From NCBI GenBank assembly GCA_040954595.2, contig CM082591.2:6572001-6636000 (forward strand): a stretch of DNA of 64,000 nucleotides. The letters are read 5' to 3'. This DNA is from Balanoglossus misakiensis. Lineage: Eukaryota > Hemichordata. The notes under the pieces were generated by a model. That model worked only from the letters and a program-made list of their open reading frames with translations. It searched no databases and was not told the origin of the DNA. How positions within the stretch are numbered: position 1 is the stretch's first letter; the number at the start of each line of letters is the position of its first letter. This document shows, one piece after another, positions 10,319 to 26,850 of the stretch. A program made the translations under genes and the position numbers.

Positions 10319-12652
10319 ATGGCTGCAAAGGCGACCACCTTTCTGGAGGAAATCAACGAGAATTTTCTCCTCTGTAGTGTATGCTCACAGCGATACCAGA
10401 ATGCTAAGCTTCTACCGTGTCTGCACACTTTCTGCGAGCCGTGTCTGGGTAAGCTGGCCGGGGGAGGCCGGTCTGTGACCTGCCCGGTGTGTCGGCGGTC
10501 ACACCAACTGCCCGCCGACGGTGCAGCCGGCCTTGACAACAACCCGTTCTTGAACGATTTGGTGGACTTGTTCAAGAAACGAGGCGACAAGCTAGATGAT
10601 CTGGCGAAATGTGAAGGCTGCAAGCAAGGGGATCAGGTGAAGCACTGCGTGGAGTGTGCCATCGCCATATGCTCCGCGTGTGAAGCCACGCACAAGGTGC
10701 TTCCGCTGACGAGATCCCACCGCCTGATTTCCCTTGACGAGTATCTCTCGGCCAAGTCCTCCGACCCGGCGTCAGTGCAGCCTCCGGTCTACTGCACCAA
10801 GCACCCAAACTACGAGATCGAATTCTACTGCGATACATGCGACGCGGCCATCTGTCTGAAATGTACCGTGTTAGACCATCCAATGACACAGCACAAATAC
10901 AGGTGCGTCAAAGATGCAGCCACAGAGTACACCAAACATCTGACGGCCATGATTGACAAAGTGAAAATGAAAGAAACCGAAGCAAACGACAGCAAAACTG
11001 CCGTGACGTTCACCTTGCAATCCCTGGATACGTGCTTCAAGAAAGAATCCAAGAAACTGAAAGATTACTCTCAGAAAACCATAGAAGAAACGACTCGTCT
11101 TATTAGAGAAGATGACGACAAACTTCAGACAGAAATGAAGACCGAATACGACTCCAGAAACGTCAATTTGAACGCCCAACTGAAAGAACTGGAAATCATG
11201 CAGTATGATCTCTCAAATGCACGAGAATATGCCGAGAAGCTGATGAATTATGGCAACGCTGCACACCTGATGTCGGCCAAAGTTGGAATCTCTACCAAAG
11301 TGAAACAATTACTGAAGGAAGAGAGTAAGTGCGAGCCGAGAGAGAGTGACTACATGGAGTTCAAACCGAGTGGCGACTTCTGCAAGACGAAGACCCTCGG
11401 TATAATCCAAACAACGATGACGTCTACATCGACGGGTGTGTCGAAGACTCGAACGGATGGAGATAACACCGTAGCCACGGCAACGGGAGACAACAGAACG
11501 CACGGTTTAGCTTCCGCCGACGCGATCAAATCGGAATCGAAGGAAGTTGAGAGTCCAAAGATGGTGGAAGAGAGAAAAAACGGAACAATGACTTTGAAGA
11601 CGGGTGTGTCGAAGACTAGAACGGATGATGGAGATAACACTGTATCCACGGCAACTGGAGACAACAGAACGCACGGTTCAGCTTCTACCGACGTGGTCAA
11701 ATCGAAGGGATTTGATGGTGTGGAGAGGGTGAAAGTGAGTAGAAACGAAACAACGACTTTGAAGACTCCAATCCGTAAGAAACCTGTACAGGGATCACCA
11801 GTTAGAAGTAATGCGGTCCCTAAGAAAGGGCTGATATGTAAATTTGGGGAGTTGGGTTCCGGGGTTGGTCAGCTGCAGTTTCCATTTGGGGTAACCCTCA
11901 CAAGAACAGGAGATGCGTTAGTTTCTGACTTTGATAATCATAGATTGCAATCTTTCAGTGTGGGTGGAAAACAGCAGAAAATATTCCAATTTAGAAATTT
12001 GGGTAATGCATTTGAACCATACGATGCAGCTGTGTCAGTGGATGGGAATATTTTCACAACAGATGGAGGAAATAAGCAGGTAATTGTCTGTGACGAGAAT
12101 GGCAAACTGATCAGGTGTTTTGGGAAGGGAAAGATTAAATTTCCGATCGGTATTGGTATAAGTCCTGTCAATGGGAGGGTTTATGTTGTGGATTACAGTT
12201 CACACTGTATTCACATCTACGACCAGGATGGAAATCATATCAAATCATTTGGGAGAAGGGGAAGTAAGGAGGTTGAGTTTAACTGCCCATGGTTTGTCTG
12301 CATTGACGACAAAGGCAATGTCTATGTATCAGATGGTAACAACCATCGAATTAAAGTGTTCGATGGTGATGGTCACTTCCTGTATACATTCGGCTCTTAC
12401 GGAAATGGAGATGGTCAGCTGAGTAACCCCCGCGGAGTGGCTGTGGATAAACACGGCTATGTGTATGTCTCCGATAGCGGCAATAACAGAATTGTCAAAT
12501 ATGAATCTGGGTGGAAATTTGTCTGTCGTGTTGACAGTGACGATGATAGACTTAGATTTCCCTATGGTATATGTGTAACGGATGATGAACCACTTTGTAA
12601 GGTTCTGGTTGCTGACTGGGAAAACGACTGTGTAAATGTATTCGCGCAGTAA
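10319..12652 (+). CDS. TRIM-NHL protein, type A2, intact
   Basis: This is a single-exon gene of 777 aa and the only intact A-type copy here. The RING is C3HC4 with Cys19, Cys22, Cys34, His36, Cys39, Cys42, Cys55 and Cys58. Two B-boxes follow (about 98-140 and 163-205), then a coiled coil to about 340. A Thr/Ser/Asp-rich linker of two 57-residue repeats (about 370-490) stands where the B genes have a filamin repeat. Its end, RKKPVQGSPVRS, still resembles the filamin end RKKVVRGSPVRI, so the linker may come from a decayed filamin repeat. Six NHL blades complete the protein. Blade 2 opens with Arg instead of Gly, and Gly is replaced by Trp in blade 5 (SGWKFV). The last 150 coding bases and the 3' flank are B2-like rather than A1-like, which suggests gene conversion. 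Likely role: E3 ubiquitin ligase with a propeller that recognises RNA or protein. Confidence 0.9.
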   Translation: MAAKATTFLEEINENFLLCSVCSQRYQNAKLLPCLHTFCEPCLGKLAGGGRSVTCPVCRRSHQLPADGAAGLDNNPFLNDLVDLFKKRGDKLDDLAKCEGCKQGDQVKHCVECAIAICSACEATHKVLPLTRSHRLISLDEYLSAKSSDPASVQPPVYCTKHPNYEIEFYCDTCDAAICLKCTVLDHPMTQHKYRCVKDAATEYTKHLTAMIDKVKMKETEANDSKTAVTFTLQSLDTCFKKESKKLKDYSQKTIEETTRLIREDDDKLQTEMKTEYDSRNVNLNAQLKELEIMQYDLSNAREYAEKLMNYGNAAHLMSAKVGISTKVKQLLKEESKCEPRESDYMEFKPSGDFCKTKTLGIIQTTMTSTSTGVSKTRTDGDNTVATATGDNRTHGLASADAIKSESKEVESPKMVEERKNGTMTLKTGVSKTRTDDGDNTVSTATGDNRTHGSASTDVVKSKGFDGVERVKVSRNETTTLKTPIRKKPVQGSPVRSNAVPKKGLICKFGELGSGVGQLQFPFGVTLTRTGDALVSDFDNHRLQSFSVGGKQQKIFQFRNLGNAFEPYDAAVSVDGNIFTTDGGNKQVIVCDENGKLIRCFGKGKIKFPIGIGISPVNGRVYVVDYSSHCIHIYDQDGNHIKSFGRRGSKEVEFNCPWFVCIDDKGNVYVSDGNNHRIKVFDGDGHFLYTFGSYGNGDGQLSNPRGVAVDKHGYVYVSDSGNNRIVKYESGWKFVCRVDSDDDRLRFPYGICVTDDEPLCKVLVADWENDCVNVFAQ

Positions 12653-13240
12653 ATAAGTGTCCATAAGACTCCCTGTATTAACAAACAAGCTTTACAAACA
12701 ACTGTCCCAGTGGCTGATGTCAAAGAAGCACAATCCGCAACTGTTGACATTAGAGAGAAGATGAACTCTGGTCTTTCACCTTCGAATGCATAAGCCATAT
12801 AAATAGTGTACCAAAGTGACAATTTTAATTTTCAAAAAAATGTAAACATTGGAAATTATAGTTCCATTTCTACTATATGTAACACAGTTTTCTGTTTTTC
12901 AAATTCGAGCGGAAAAGCTGTATTTTCCTAGAAAATCATCTGTATCAACCAATCAAGTTTGGTATGAATATTCCGACACTCTCTGTATTAACTTGGAAGC
13001 ACTGTTATGTATATTGATTCTATCTTGAAGTTGTTTTAGTTTTGTTTTAATTTCAAATTTTCAACATCAGCGTCCTACTGGAAATACTACTGAGTTTGAT
13101 GTATTGCATAGATATAATAAAATCAAGAAAATTTAAATATCAACATGTGAGTGTCTATCAAAATAAAAGAAACCAAAGTACAGCTATGGGACTGAAGCAG
13201 ATTTTCGTTTGTAGTTTTAGATACACCCCCCCGCCTCAGC
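12653..13240 (+). repeat. Array 3' flanking block after A2 (B-type)
   Basis: This matches the flank of the B genes (489 onward, 8478 onward, 15691 onward), not the flank of A1. It ends in a short poly(C) run at about 13226-13232. It then joins directly to B-gene upstream sequence at about 13241, so the 133-bp unit and the A upstream region are missing. Confidence 0.7.
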
Positions 13241-13440
13241 GAATTTAATGGAAAGATGAGATACAACGTACATGTACAGTTCTGGAAATCATAAGGTCAA
13301 ATTGGGTCATTTAAAAGTTCAGCTGAGGACAACGGCTCACGATTCAGAAATTTCTAAATGTCTAAGCCCCACAATGCACCATTGCCCACTTCGTAGAAAT
13401 CCATTGTCACACAATAAATTCGTAGAATTTTGGTCACGTG
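13241..13440 (+). promoter_or_regulatory. Upstream region of B2
   Basis: Colinear with about 6000-6227 before B1 (agatacaacgtacatgtaca near 13258). The CACGTG at 13435-13440 touches the ATG. The match to B1 suggests a shared promoter, but I see no TATA box. Confidence 0.4.
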
Positions 13441-15690
13441 ATGGTAACTAGCCAGGTCACGAGTCCGGTAAACAGACGATCAACGAACAGCGCGATCATG
13501 GCTGCCAAGGATTCCGGGGTTGCGAGGGAAATCGACGAGAATTTCCTCCTCTGTGCTGTCTGTTCAGAGAGGTACAAAAATGCGAAAATTCTACCGTGTC
13601 TACACACCTTCTGCGAGCCGTGTCTGGGTAAGCTGGCAGAGAAAACTCATGGTGCTGTAAACTGTCCAATATGTCGGCGGTCACACGAGCTTCCGGGTAA
13701 TGGCGTGTCCGGCTTCGACACCAGCGGTTTTCTGAACGATTTGGTTGAACTGCTCAATAAACGAGACACTTCGACGTCAACGATGAAGTGTGAACTGTGC
13801 GAGCAAGGCGTTCGGACCATGCACTGTGTCGAGTGTTCGCTCGAAATGTGTGATGCTTGTTCCAGGGGACACGTAAAAGTCCCGTTGACGAAACTGCACC
13901 GGCTCGTTTCGCTGGACGAATACAACAGCGCCAAGTCGGTCGACCCCGCCTCCGTTCAGCCACCGATCTACTGCAGCAAACATCCAAACTGCGAGATCGA
14001 ATTCTACTGCGATACGTGCGACAAGGCGATCTGTCTGAAATGCACGGCGTTGGATCATTGCAAACCCGATCACCAGTACCGTTGTGTGAAACAGGCAGCC
14101 GAAGCTTACACCGAAGATTTGCTAACGACCATTGACAAAGTGAAAACGAAAGAAACTCAAGTCAGTCAGAGCACGATAGCTGTTACCCAAGTATCGACAT
14201 CCTTAGACGAGAGCTTCAGGAGAGAAGGCGACCAATTGAGAGAACACATCCGTAAAACGATCAAAGAACTCACTCGTCTGATACAAGAAAACGGCGACAA
14301 ACTTCTGATAGAACTGAAAGACGAATACGACAGGCGAAAATTGAATTTAAACTCGCAGCTGAAAGAAATGGAAGTTTGCCAGAATGATCTGTCGCACGCG
14401 CGAGAATACGCCGAGAAACTGGTTCACCATGGCAACGCTACGCAGCTGATGACGGCAAAGAAGGGGATAGCCAGTCAGATGACAGAATTGCTGAAATTGG
14501 AGACAGAAACCGAACCGATAGAGAGCGACTACCTGAAGTTCCAACCGTGTGATGATTTCTGTACGGAGAAGAAGCTAGGAGCGATAGAGACCACTGCAGT
14601 TGCCTATGAAATACTGGATGCTCCGGACTTCAGAAGAATAGACGAAGAAATCTGCGTCACAATGACGTCACCGGTCAAGACAAAAGTCGAAGAAGTTGAG
14701 GCTGTCTTGACATTAAGAGAAAAGATGGACGTCAGCGATAATAACGACGGAACACTAAGTTTAAAAACTCGTGCAAACACGGAAGGCGAACATGAACTGT
14801 CAGTGTCGGTACGTAAGAAAGTAGTACGGGGTTCACCGGTTAGAATTAAAGTTATTCCTAAGAAGGGTTTGGTGTGTAAATTTGGGGAGGAGGGTTCAGG
14901 GGTCGGTCAGCTGAAGGATCCATTTGGGGTAACCCTCACAAGAACAGGAGAAGCGTTAGTTTCTGACTATGGTAATCATAGATTGCAATCTTTCAGTGTG
15001 GGTGGAAAACAGCAGAAAATATTCCAATTTGGAAATTTGGGTAATGCATTTAAAGCATACGATGCAGCTGTGTCAGTGGATGGGAATGTTTTCACAGCAG
15101 ATGAAGGAAATAAGCAGGTAATTGTCTGTGACGAGAATGGCAAACTGATCAGGTGTTTTGGAAAGGGAAAGATTCAATGGCCGCTCGGTATTGGCATAAG
15201 TCCTGTCAATGGGAGGGTTTATGTTGTGGATTGCAGTGCACACTGTATTCACATCTACGACCAATATGGAAATCATATCAAATCATTTGGGAGAAGGGGA
15301 AGTAAGGAGGGTGAGTTTAACTGGCCATGTTTTGTCTGCATTGATGACAAAGGCAATGTCTATGTATCAGATGGTGACAACCATCGAATTCAAGTGTTCG
15401 ATGGTGATGGTCACTTCCTGTATACATTCGGCTCTGAAGGAAGTGGAAATGGTCAGCTGAGTAACCCCTTTGGAGTGGATGTGGATAAACGCGGCTTTGT
15501 GTATGTCTCTGATTGCGGCAATAACAGAATTGTCAAATATGAATCTGGGGGGAAATTTGTCTGTCGTGTTGACAGTGACGATGATAGACTTAGATTTCCC
15601 TATGGTATATGTGTAACGGATGATGAACCACTTTGTAAGGTTCTGGTTGTTGACTGTGGAAACCAATGTGTAAAGGTATTCGCGCAGTAA
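13441..15690 (+). CDS. TRIM-NHL protein, type B2 (RING, B-boxes, coiled coil, filamin, NHL)
   Basis: This is a single-exon gene of 749 aa from the ATG at 13441; an inner ATG at 13498 gives 730 aa. Its architecture equals B1: C3HC4 RING, two B-boxes, coiled coil, filamin-type repeat and six NHL blades. The RING to coiled-coil half is nearly identical to B1. Differences from B1 are clustered in the NHL loops, for example QWPLG for KLPIG in blade 3, VDCSAH for VDLHGH, FNWPCF for FYYPRF and SNPFG for SYPRG. Blade 2 has lost the usual Pro (KAYDA for LPNDA). The frame is fully open with no broken motif, so the gene is probably expressed. Expected role as for B1: a RING E3 ligase with a recognition propeller. 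Confidence 0.9.
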   Translation: MVTSQVTSPVNRRSTNSAIMAAKDSGVAREIDENFLLCAVCSERYKNAKILPCLHTFCEPCLGKLAEKTHGAVNCPICRRSHELPGNGVSGFDTSGFLNDLVELLNKRDTSTSTMKCELCEQGVRTMHCVECSLEMCDACSRGHVKVPLTKLHRLVSLDEYNSAKSVDPASVQPPIYCSKHPNCEIEFYCDTCDKAICLKCTALDHCKPDHQYRCVKQAAEAYTEDLLTTIDKVKTKETQVSQSTIAVTQVSTSLDESFRREGDQLREHIRKTIKELTRLIQENGDKLLIELKDEYDRRKLNLNSQLKEMEVCQNDLSHAREYAEKLVHHGNATQLMTAKKGIASQMTELLKLETETEPIESDYLKFQPCDDFCTEKKLGAIETTAVAYEILDAPDFRRIDEEICVTMTSPVKTKVEEVEAVLTLREKMDVSDNNDGTLSLKTRANTEGEHELSVSVRKKVVRGSPVRIKVIPKKGLVCKFGEEGSGVGQLKDPFGVTLTRTGEALVSDYGNHRLQSFSVGGKQQKIFQFGNLGNAFKAYDAAVSVDGNVFTADEGNKQVIVCDENGKLIRCFGKGKIQWPLGIGISPVNGRVYVVDCSAHCIHIYDQYGNHIKSFGRRGSKEGEFNWPCFVCIDDKGNVYVSDGDNHRIQVFDGDGHFLYTFGSEGSGNGQLSNPFGVDVDKRGFVYVSDCGNNRIVKYESGGKFVCRVDSDDDRLRFPYGICVTDDEPLCKVLVVDCGNQCVKVFAQ

Positions 15691-16330
15691 ATAAGTGTCC
15701 ATAAGACTCCCTGTATTAACAAACAAGCTTTACAAACAACTGTCCCTGTGGCTGATGTCCAAGAAGCAAAATCCGCAACTGTTGACATTAGAGAGAAGAT
15801 GAACTCTGGTCTTTCACCTTCGAATGCATAATCCATAGAAATAGTGTACCAAAGTGACAATTTTAATTTTCAAAAAAAAATGTAAACATTGGAAATTATC
15901 GTTCCATTTCTACTCTATGTAACACAGTTTTCTTTTCTTTTTTTTCAAATTCGAGCGGAAAAGCTGTATTTTCCACGAAATATTCACAAATAATCTGTAT
16001 CAACCAATCAAGTTTGGTATGAATATTCCGACACTCTCTGTATTAATTTGGAAGCACTGTTATGTATATTGATTCTTTCTTAAAGTTGTTTTAGTTTTGT
16101 TTAACTTTCAAATTTTCAACATCAGTGTCCTACTGGAAATACTATTGCGTTTGATGTATTGCATAGATATAATAAAATCAACAAAATTTAAATATCAACA
16201 TGTGAGTGTCTATCAAAATAAAAGAAACCAAAGTACAGCTATGGGACCGAAGCAGATTTTCGTCGGTATTTTTAGATACACCCCCCCTCAGCGAAGCGGC
16301 AAAAGCGCTGGGTGTTTGGTGTCGACCACG
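15691..16330 (+). repeat. Array 3' flanking block after B2, end of the TRIM array
   Basis: Matches the other 3' flanks up to ggtgtttggtgtcgaccac, then passes straight into a microsatellite. No array sequence is seen to the right, so this marks the array boundary. Confidence 0.7.
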
Positions 16331-16339
16331 TACGTACGT

Positions 16340-16428
<89 letters not shown>

Positions 16429-16438
16429 AAAGAGAGAG

Positions 16439-16485
<47 letters not shown>

Positions 16486-16545
16486 ATGTATGTATGTATG
16501 TATTTATGTATGTATGCATGCATGCATGCATGTATGTATGTATAC
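16331..16545. repeat. Compound microsatellite (ACGT)n, (GT)n, (GA)n, (TATG)n
   Basis: A short ACGT run leads into about 85 bases of GT, a short GA-rich break, more GT, and then TATG and CATG runs. Long ORFs through it on both strands follow from the repeat and are not genes. Confidence 0.95.
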
Positions 16546-18559
16546 ACAACCCTACCCCTGAACAAAAGTGTTGTGGATAGCACTGGTCGAACGTGTTGCT
16601 CAATTTAATGACAGACCTGCACAAGTACATTAGAAAGAGAAAATAGAGCTTAACTTCTATTTTCGCTCTAATAGCATTCAGTACTCTAATCCCATGCTGT
16701 ATCATGCGACAAACCATAGGGAGAAATTGCAAAGTTGGCCATAATGAAAACGACAGTTGGTTCAGCGTGATAACCGAATCTTATTCTGTGATGATCAAAT
16801 TCGTCAAATTGATGATAATACCCTCGCAAAAAAAATCCCACCCAGATCTATGAATTGACTCTAATTGAATGTTACTATATTCTCCCATTTTCCCTCATTT
16901 TCCGGTTATTTTGTGACCATATGCATAGACTTTGGAGCATAAGATCTATGGACCAAGCGGACACAATTTGTCTGCTAGTTTTGTTCAAAATTAGACGAAA
17001 AATGTTTGAAATGTTGTGACGAGGGGAAATCGTTTTAAAAATGGTACATGTTTGTTTGTTTGTAGAAAGAGTTAATAATGTGTACATTTTCTAATAAACC
17101 AGTAATGTCCACATTGTGGCATGTAGTGAATACAAGGTATCGAACTTTACACTTCTCTATGTGTTTTTTCGGTACAATTGCGACAATTTCTCTCTTATCA
17201 GGACATAGCTGTGACGTCATCGTAAGTGGCACCCCTCTGCGCATGTCTCTACCAAATTAAAATAAACTTTTATTATTTTCTATTTCCAATTTACGTAGGC
17301 CAGGTAATTAAATTAAATGAAAGGAATGTTACGCCAGAAAATGCTATCGAGAAGAGCTTTTTTTTATTTCTAACCCACCGTAATATAGACCAAAAGTAAA
17401 ACGTAAAATGGGTGTATCTTGTTATAAAACGCAATTTCTGCACCTAAAATTGGAATATCATCTCTGTAAGAGATCTTTCAATTAATACGGGCACGTTGCT
17501 TACATGAAACTCCCTAAGATAATGGTTTATTTTATTCACACCCTGTGAGCATTCGTGTTTAATTTCAATTTTTTGTATGACCTTCTGATGTCTTTAACTG
17601 TTCCGTTATACATCAATGATATACGCCAAGGTAGTAAACGTGTAAACTGCGCAAATCTGTGCGCATTCGTCTCTTCTCTAAGGATTACATTGAGAATTGC
17701 TTGAAAACCAAATTCCACTTCTATTATCATGAAATTGTACACATAACTAAGCTAAATAAAATTAAATTAAGTCACCACGCTTTATTTTGAGATAAAGTAA
17801 GTTAAATGCCCACATAGAAACCATTGGTAAAAAAACTGGTGACTCTTCATTATCGATTAAATTACGGCCTTGTACGGTGGGCCATTTCGGTATGGAATTT
17901 TACATCTCTTCGTCAAAATGCTTAATTCTAAAATGATACCTTTGGACAGATTCATGAAATGTGGCCCCAGTACCCCCCCCCACCCTTTCGCCATAAATGG
18001 AAGCGCCCCAATTCACCGTCTAGTATCCGGTTTCATCCAGTCGAATGTAACTTGTATAACCGGAGATAGAGGGACTTTTTACGGCCGGGACATTATATCT
18101 TTAGCTTACTGAAAGTAATAATGTGGGTTTGGGGTTAGCATCACACTTAGTTAATCGAAATATTTTTGAACATAGAAGGATTAAGAATAGAAATTAGTAT
18201 TTTAGTAAATGCAAAGCAGTAATCATATAAACCAACACCGTAAGCAGACAAATTCTGTTGGTTTGTACAGTTGTCTTCAGTGGGTCGACTGACATCATCT
18301 GCATGTTAACTGCATAACGACAATCAGGTATGTTAGTTGGAGCTTTTATTGCGGAGTAGAATTATATGTCACATTCGATTCAGTGGCAAGGCCTCAGTGC
18401 GAATAACATTTTTGATGAAATTCTGGTTGTTGGTAGTCTTAGCTGCATGTGTTTGCGTCCGTCATTATTCTACCTCATTTCTTTGTGAAACCTATGTCCC
18501 TATCATACCAAATCATTCTCTAATCATTTTAATCTTACATTATGACTTTTCAGACAACA
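16546..18559 (+). other. Intergenic, with possible 5' exon of the protease gene
   Basis: Mostly AT-rich with no supported gene. A candidate non-coding first exon ends at 18327, where caatcag is followed by the donor gtatgt. The matching acceptor cttttcag ends at 18553, six bases before the proposed ATG at 18560. This would place the promoter at about 18.1-18.3 kb. The exon is inferred from splice signals alone. Confidence 0.3.
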
Positions 18560-24607
<6,048 letters not shown>

Positions 24608-25070
24608 CATTTCAAAAACCAAAGTTACACAGAATACCATGCTGACTCGGCATAGCAAATATCTTTGGGAATAAATTAATTATAGATTATGAATTCTGTC
24701 TGTTGTCATTGTATTAAACTTTAACATTAAGTAAATATTTAAAAGCTGCCATTAACCGCAATATTTCTGTATGTATGTATGTATGTATGTATGTATGTAT
24801 GTATGTATGTATGTATGTATGTATGTATGTATGTATGTATGTATGTATGTATGTATGTATGTATGTATGTATGTATGTATGTATGTATGTATGTATGTAT
24901 GTATGTATGTATGTATGTATGTATGTATGTATGTATGTATGTATGTATGTATGTATGTATGTATGTTTTGTATGCAAGTTATTACGTGATAAATTGTGAA
25001 CAGACATGCATAGTATTCTACGTACACAGAGCAGACTTCACAAAAACATGAAAGAGAATACCAGTATGAC
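24608..25070. repeat. Protease 3' flank and perfect (GTAT)n microsatellite
   Basis: The stop codon at 24605-24607 is followed by a possible polyadenylation signal (ggaataaatt near 24670). From 24770 to 24966 there are nearly 200 bases of uninterrupted GTAT repeat. A poly(C) run lies at about 25071-25078. Confidence 0.9.
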
Positions 25071-25078
25071 CCCCCCCC

Positions 25079-25942
25079 TCCGCTTAGCATCGCCCGACGT
25101 CTCGTGCAAGAATAAACCGCAACGCTTGCTACCCATTGCAGTAGAACTTTCAGTTTCAGATCAGAGCAAGGCAGACTTGATACGAATATGTATGGCATTA
25201 CTGCCGTTGATTCAAGACGCTAATACAAGAAAGTTCACCACCGGCCCCACTAAAGACACACAGTCCTGCACAAAACTTTTACGTGTTTCAGTGTACCATA
25301 GCTTAGGCACAGTTCAAGGCCAAAATTAATGGGACGTCAATAGCGTCACACTCCTTCGGAATTTCGGGAAACTATGTTTATCCTTATTTAGCGACTGACG
25401 GTCAGTATCTAGGTCATGCTTGTATAGTGTTGTGCCATTGTTAACTCAGAATGTGCCTTTAAGAAGGTTAACTACTAATAAGAAAACCTACAAATTGATA
25501 CATTAAAGTAATAGTGCCATCGGTATCTGTATTAGAATCTGCCGTGCTATTGAAGGCGCGACCTTGTTTGTACATGTATTTCTATTTATTGGCAGACATG
25601 TCTTTGCCTACGTCACGAGTTGTATGGAGTCATTGGCTACGTCAGGATTGTACCGCAGGCCCCCCTCCCCTATTGCGTCATTAGCTACGTCACGCTTGTG
25701 TCGTGTCTCCCAACAAATGGTGGGATTCATTCGTGAGTCTGGTCGGGATCACGTAAAGAGTAGATTTTAACGCCTCGTCGTTGACTTTGTTTCAAAAAGG
25801 ACCAGCCACGAACATTCAAGACAAGACCTGTAGTCCAGACTGCACCAGGACCAGCGGAACTGTCCGCTCCCCTGGAACTCTACCTCGAATTTTTCAATTA
25901 CTCACTGAAATACAGAATCGCGTCCAACTGTCCGCGTGGGGT
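25079..25942. other. Intergenic, no gene seen
   Basis: No supported ORF. About 40 bases near 25391 (gcgactgacggtcagtatct) recur near 27263, so a short dispersed repeat is present. Two similar phrases, ggctacgtcaggattgt and agctacgtcacgcttgt, lie about 48 bases apart near 25630-25695. Confidence 0.4.
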
Positions 25943-26150
25943 CTGTACAAATCACTATTGTTCTCCGCCCACGCTGAGAGAATAAGACAAAAGTTAAAAT
26001 TCTGACAGGACAAGCCCTATTGTTCTTACCCAGGCTGAGAAAACGACAACTCTTGTTAGGGTACAAAGGAGTGCCGGATTGATGTTGGTGATTAATTGGA
26101 ATGAAATTGACCATGTTAAAAAATCTACGAGTCCCTGAAAACATGAAGAT
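25943..26150 (+). repeat. Dispersed repeat, copy 1 (core forward)
   Basis: The core runs from ctgtacaaatcactattgtt to ggtacaaaggagtg (25943-26075). The tail aattggaatgaaattgacc to cctgaaaac follows at 26083-26145. It pairs with the copy at 26627-26850, where the core is reversed and the tail is not. Confidence 0.6.
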
Positions 26151-26626
26151 TCCTTTTATAGAAAATATATTTTTTAAATTCTCACCATCATAGTGTTCAC
26201 TTATGTTTTCATTCGAACGCTTACTTACTTCACGGTGTGATGTCACATCATAGTGGAGGAAGCGTCATGTTTTTCAGGGAAATTTTATCATAGAGAAGTA
26301 CATTTCAATTTTTTTCAACAACATTAAGTTATTAATATGGGGGTCACACAGGCACCATTAAGACGGTTCTGAAGCGTCTCAGATTAGAAAACGTCTTAAA
26401 AATCGTGTGTGAACGGTTTAAGTGGTCCTGAAACGGCTTAGATTTGAGACGGCCAGACCTGAGCCGGTGTAAGGATTAACACCTCTCCGCAACCCATTGT
26501 CTATGGGGCCGAGCCTCAGCGCCTATACAAAAACTTCTGTGTGTGTGGACACACAAGTGACTCAAAGGATTAATGCTCTGTGTTTACCATAGCCAATTAT
26601 TGTCTCAATTTTTTCCCTGTCTGAAC

Positions 26627-26850
26627 CATTCCTTTGTGCCCTAACCAGAATTGTCATTTTCTCAGCTTGGGCTGAGAACAATAGGTCACAGCTTGGCCTT
26701 TCAGAATTGTAACTGTCAAGTACCACCTTTGTCTCATTCTCAGCTAAGACAAAGAACAATTGTTTTGTACAGACCACAGTTTCATGATAAATTGGAATGA
26801 CCTTGACCATGTTAAAATTTCCACGATTCCCTGAAAACCCCATGAAGATC
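26627..26850 (-). repeat. Dispersed repeat, copy 2 (core inverted, tail direct)
   Basis: The core (26627-26772) is the reverse complement of 25943-26075 with scattered differences. The tail aattggaatgaccttgacc to cctgaaaac (26783-26840) keeps the same direction as in copy 1. Confidence 0.6.
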
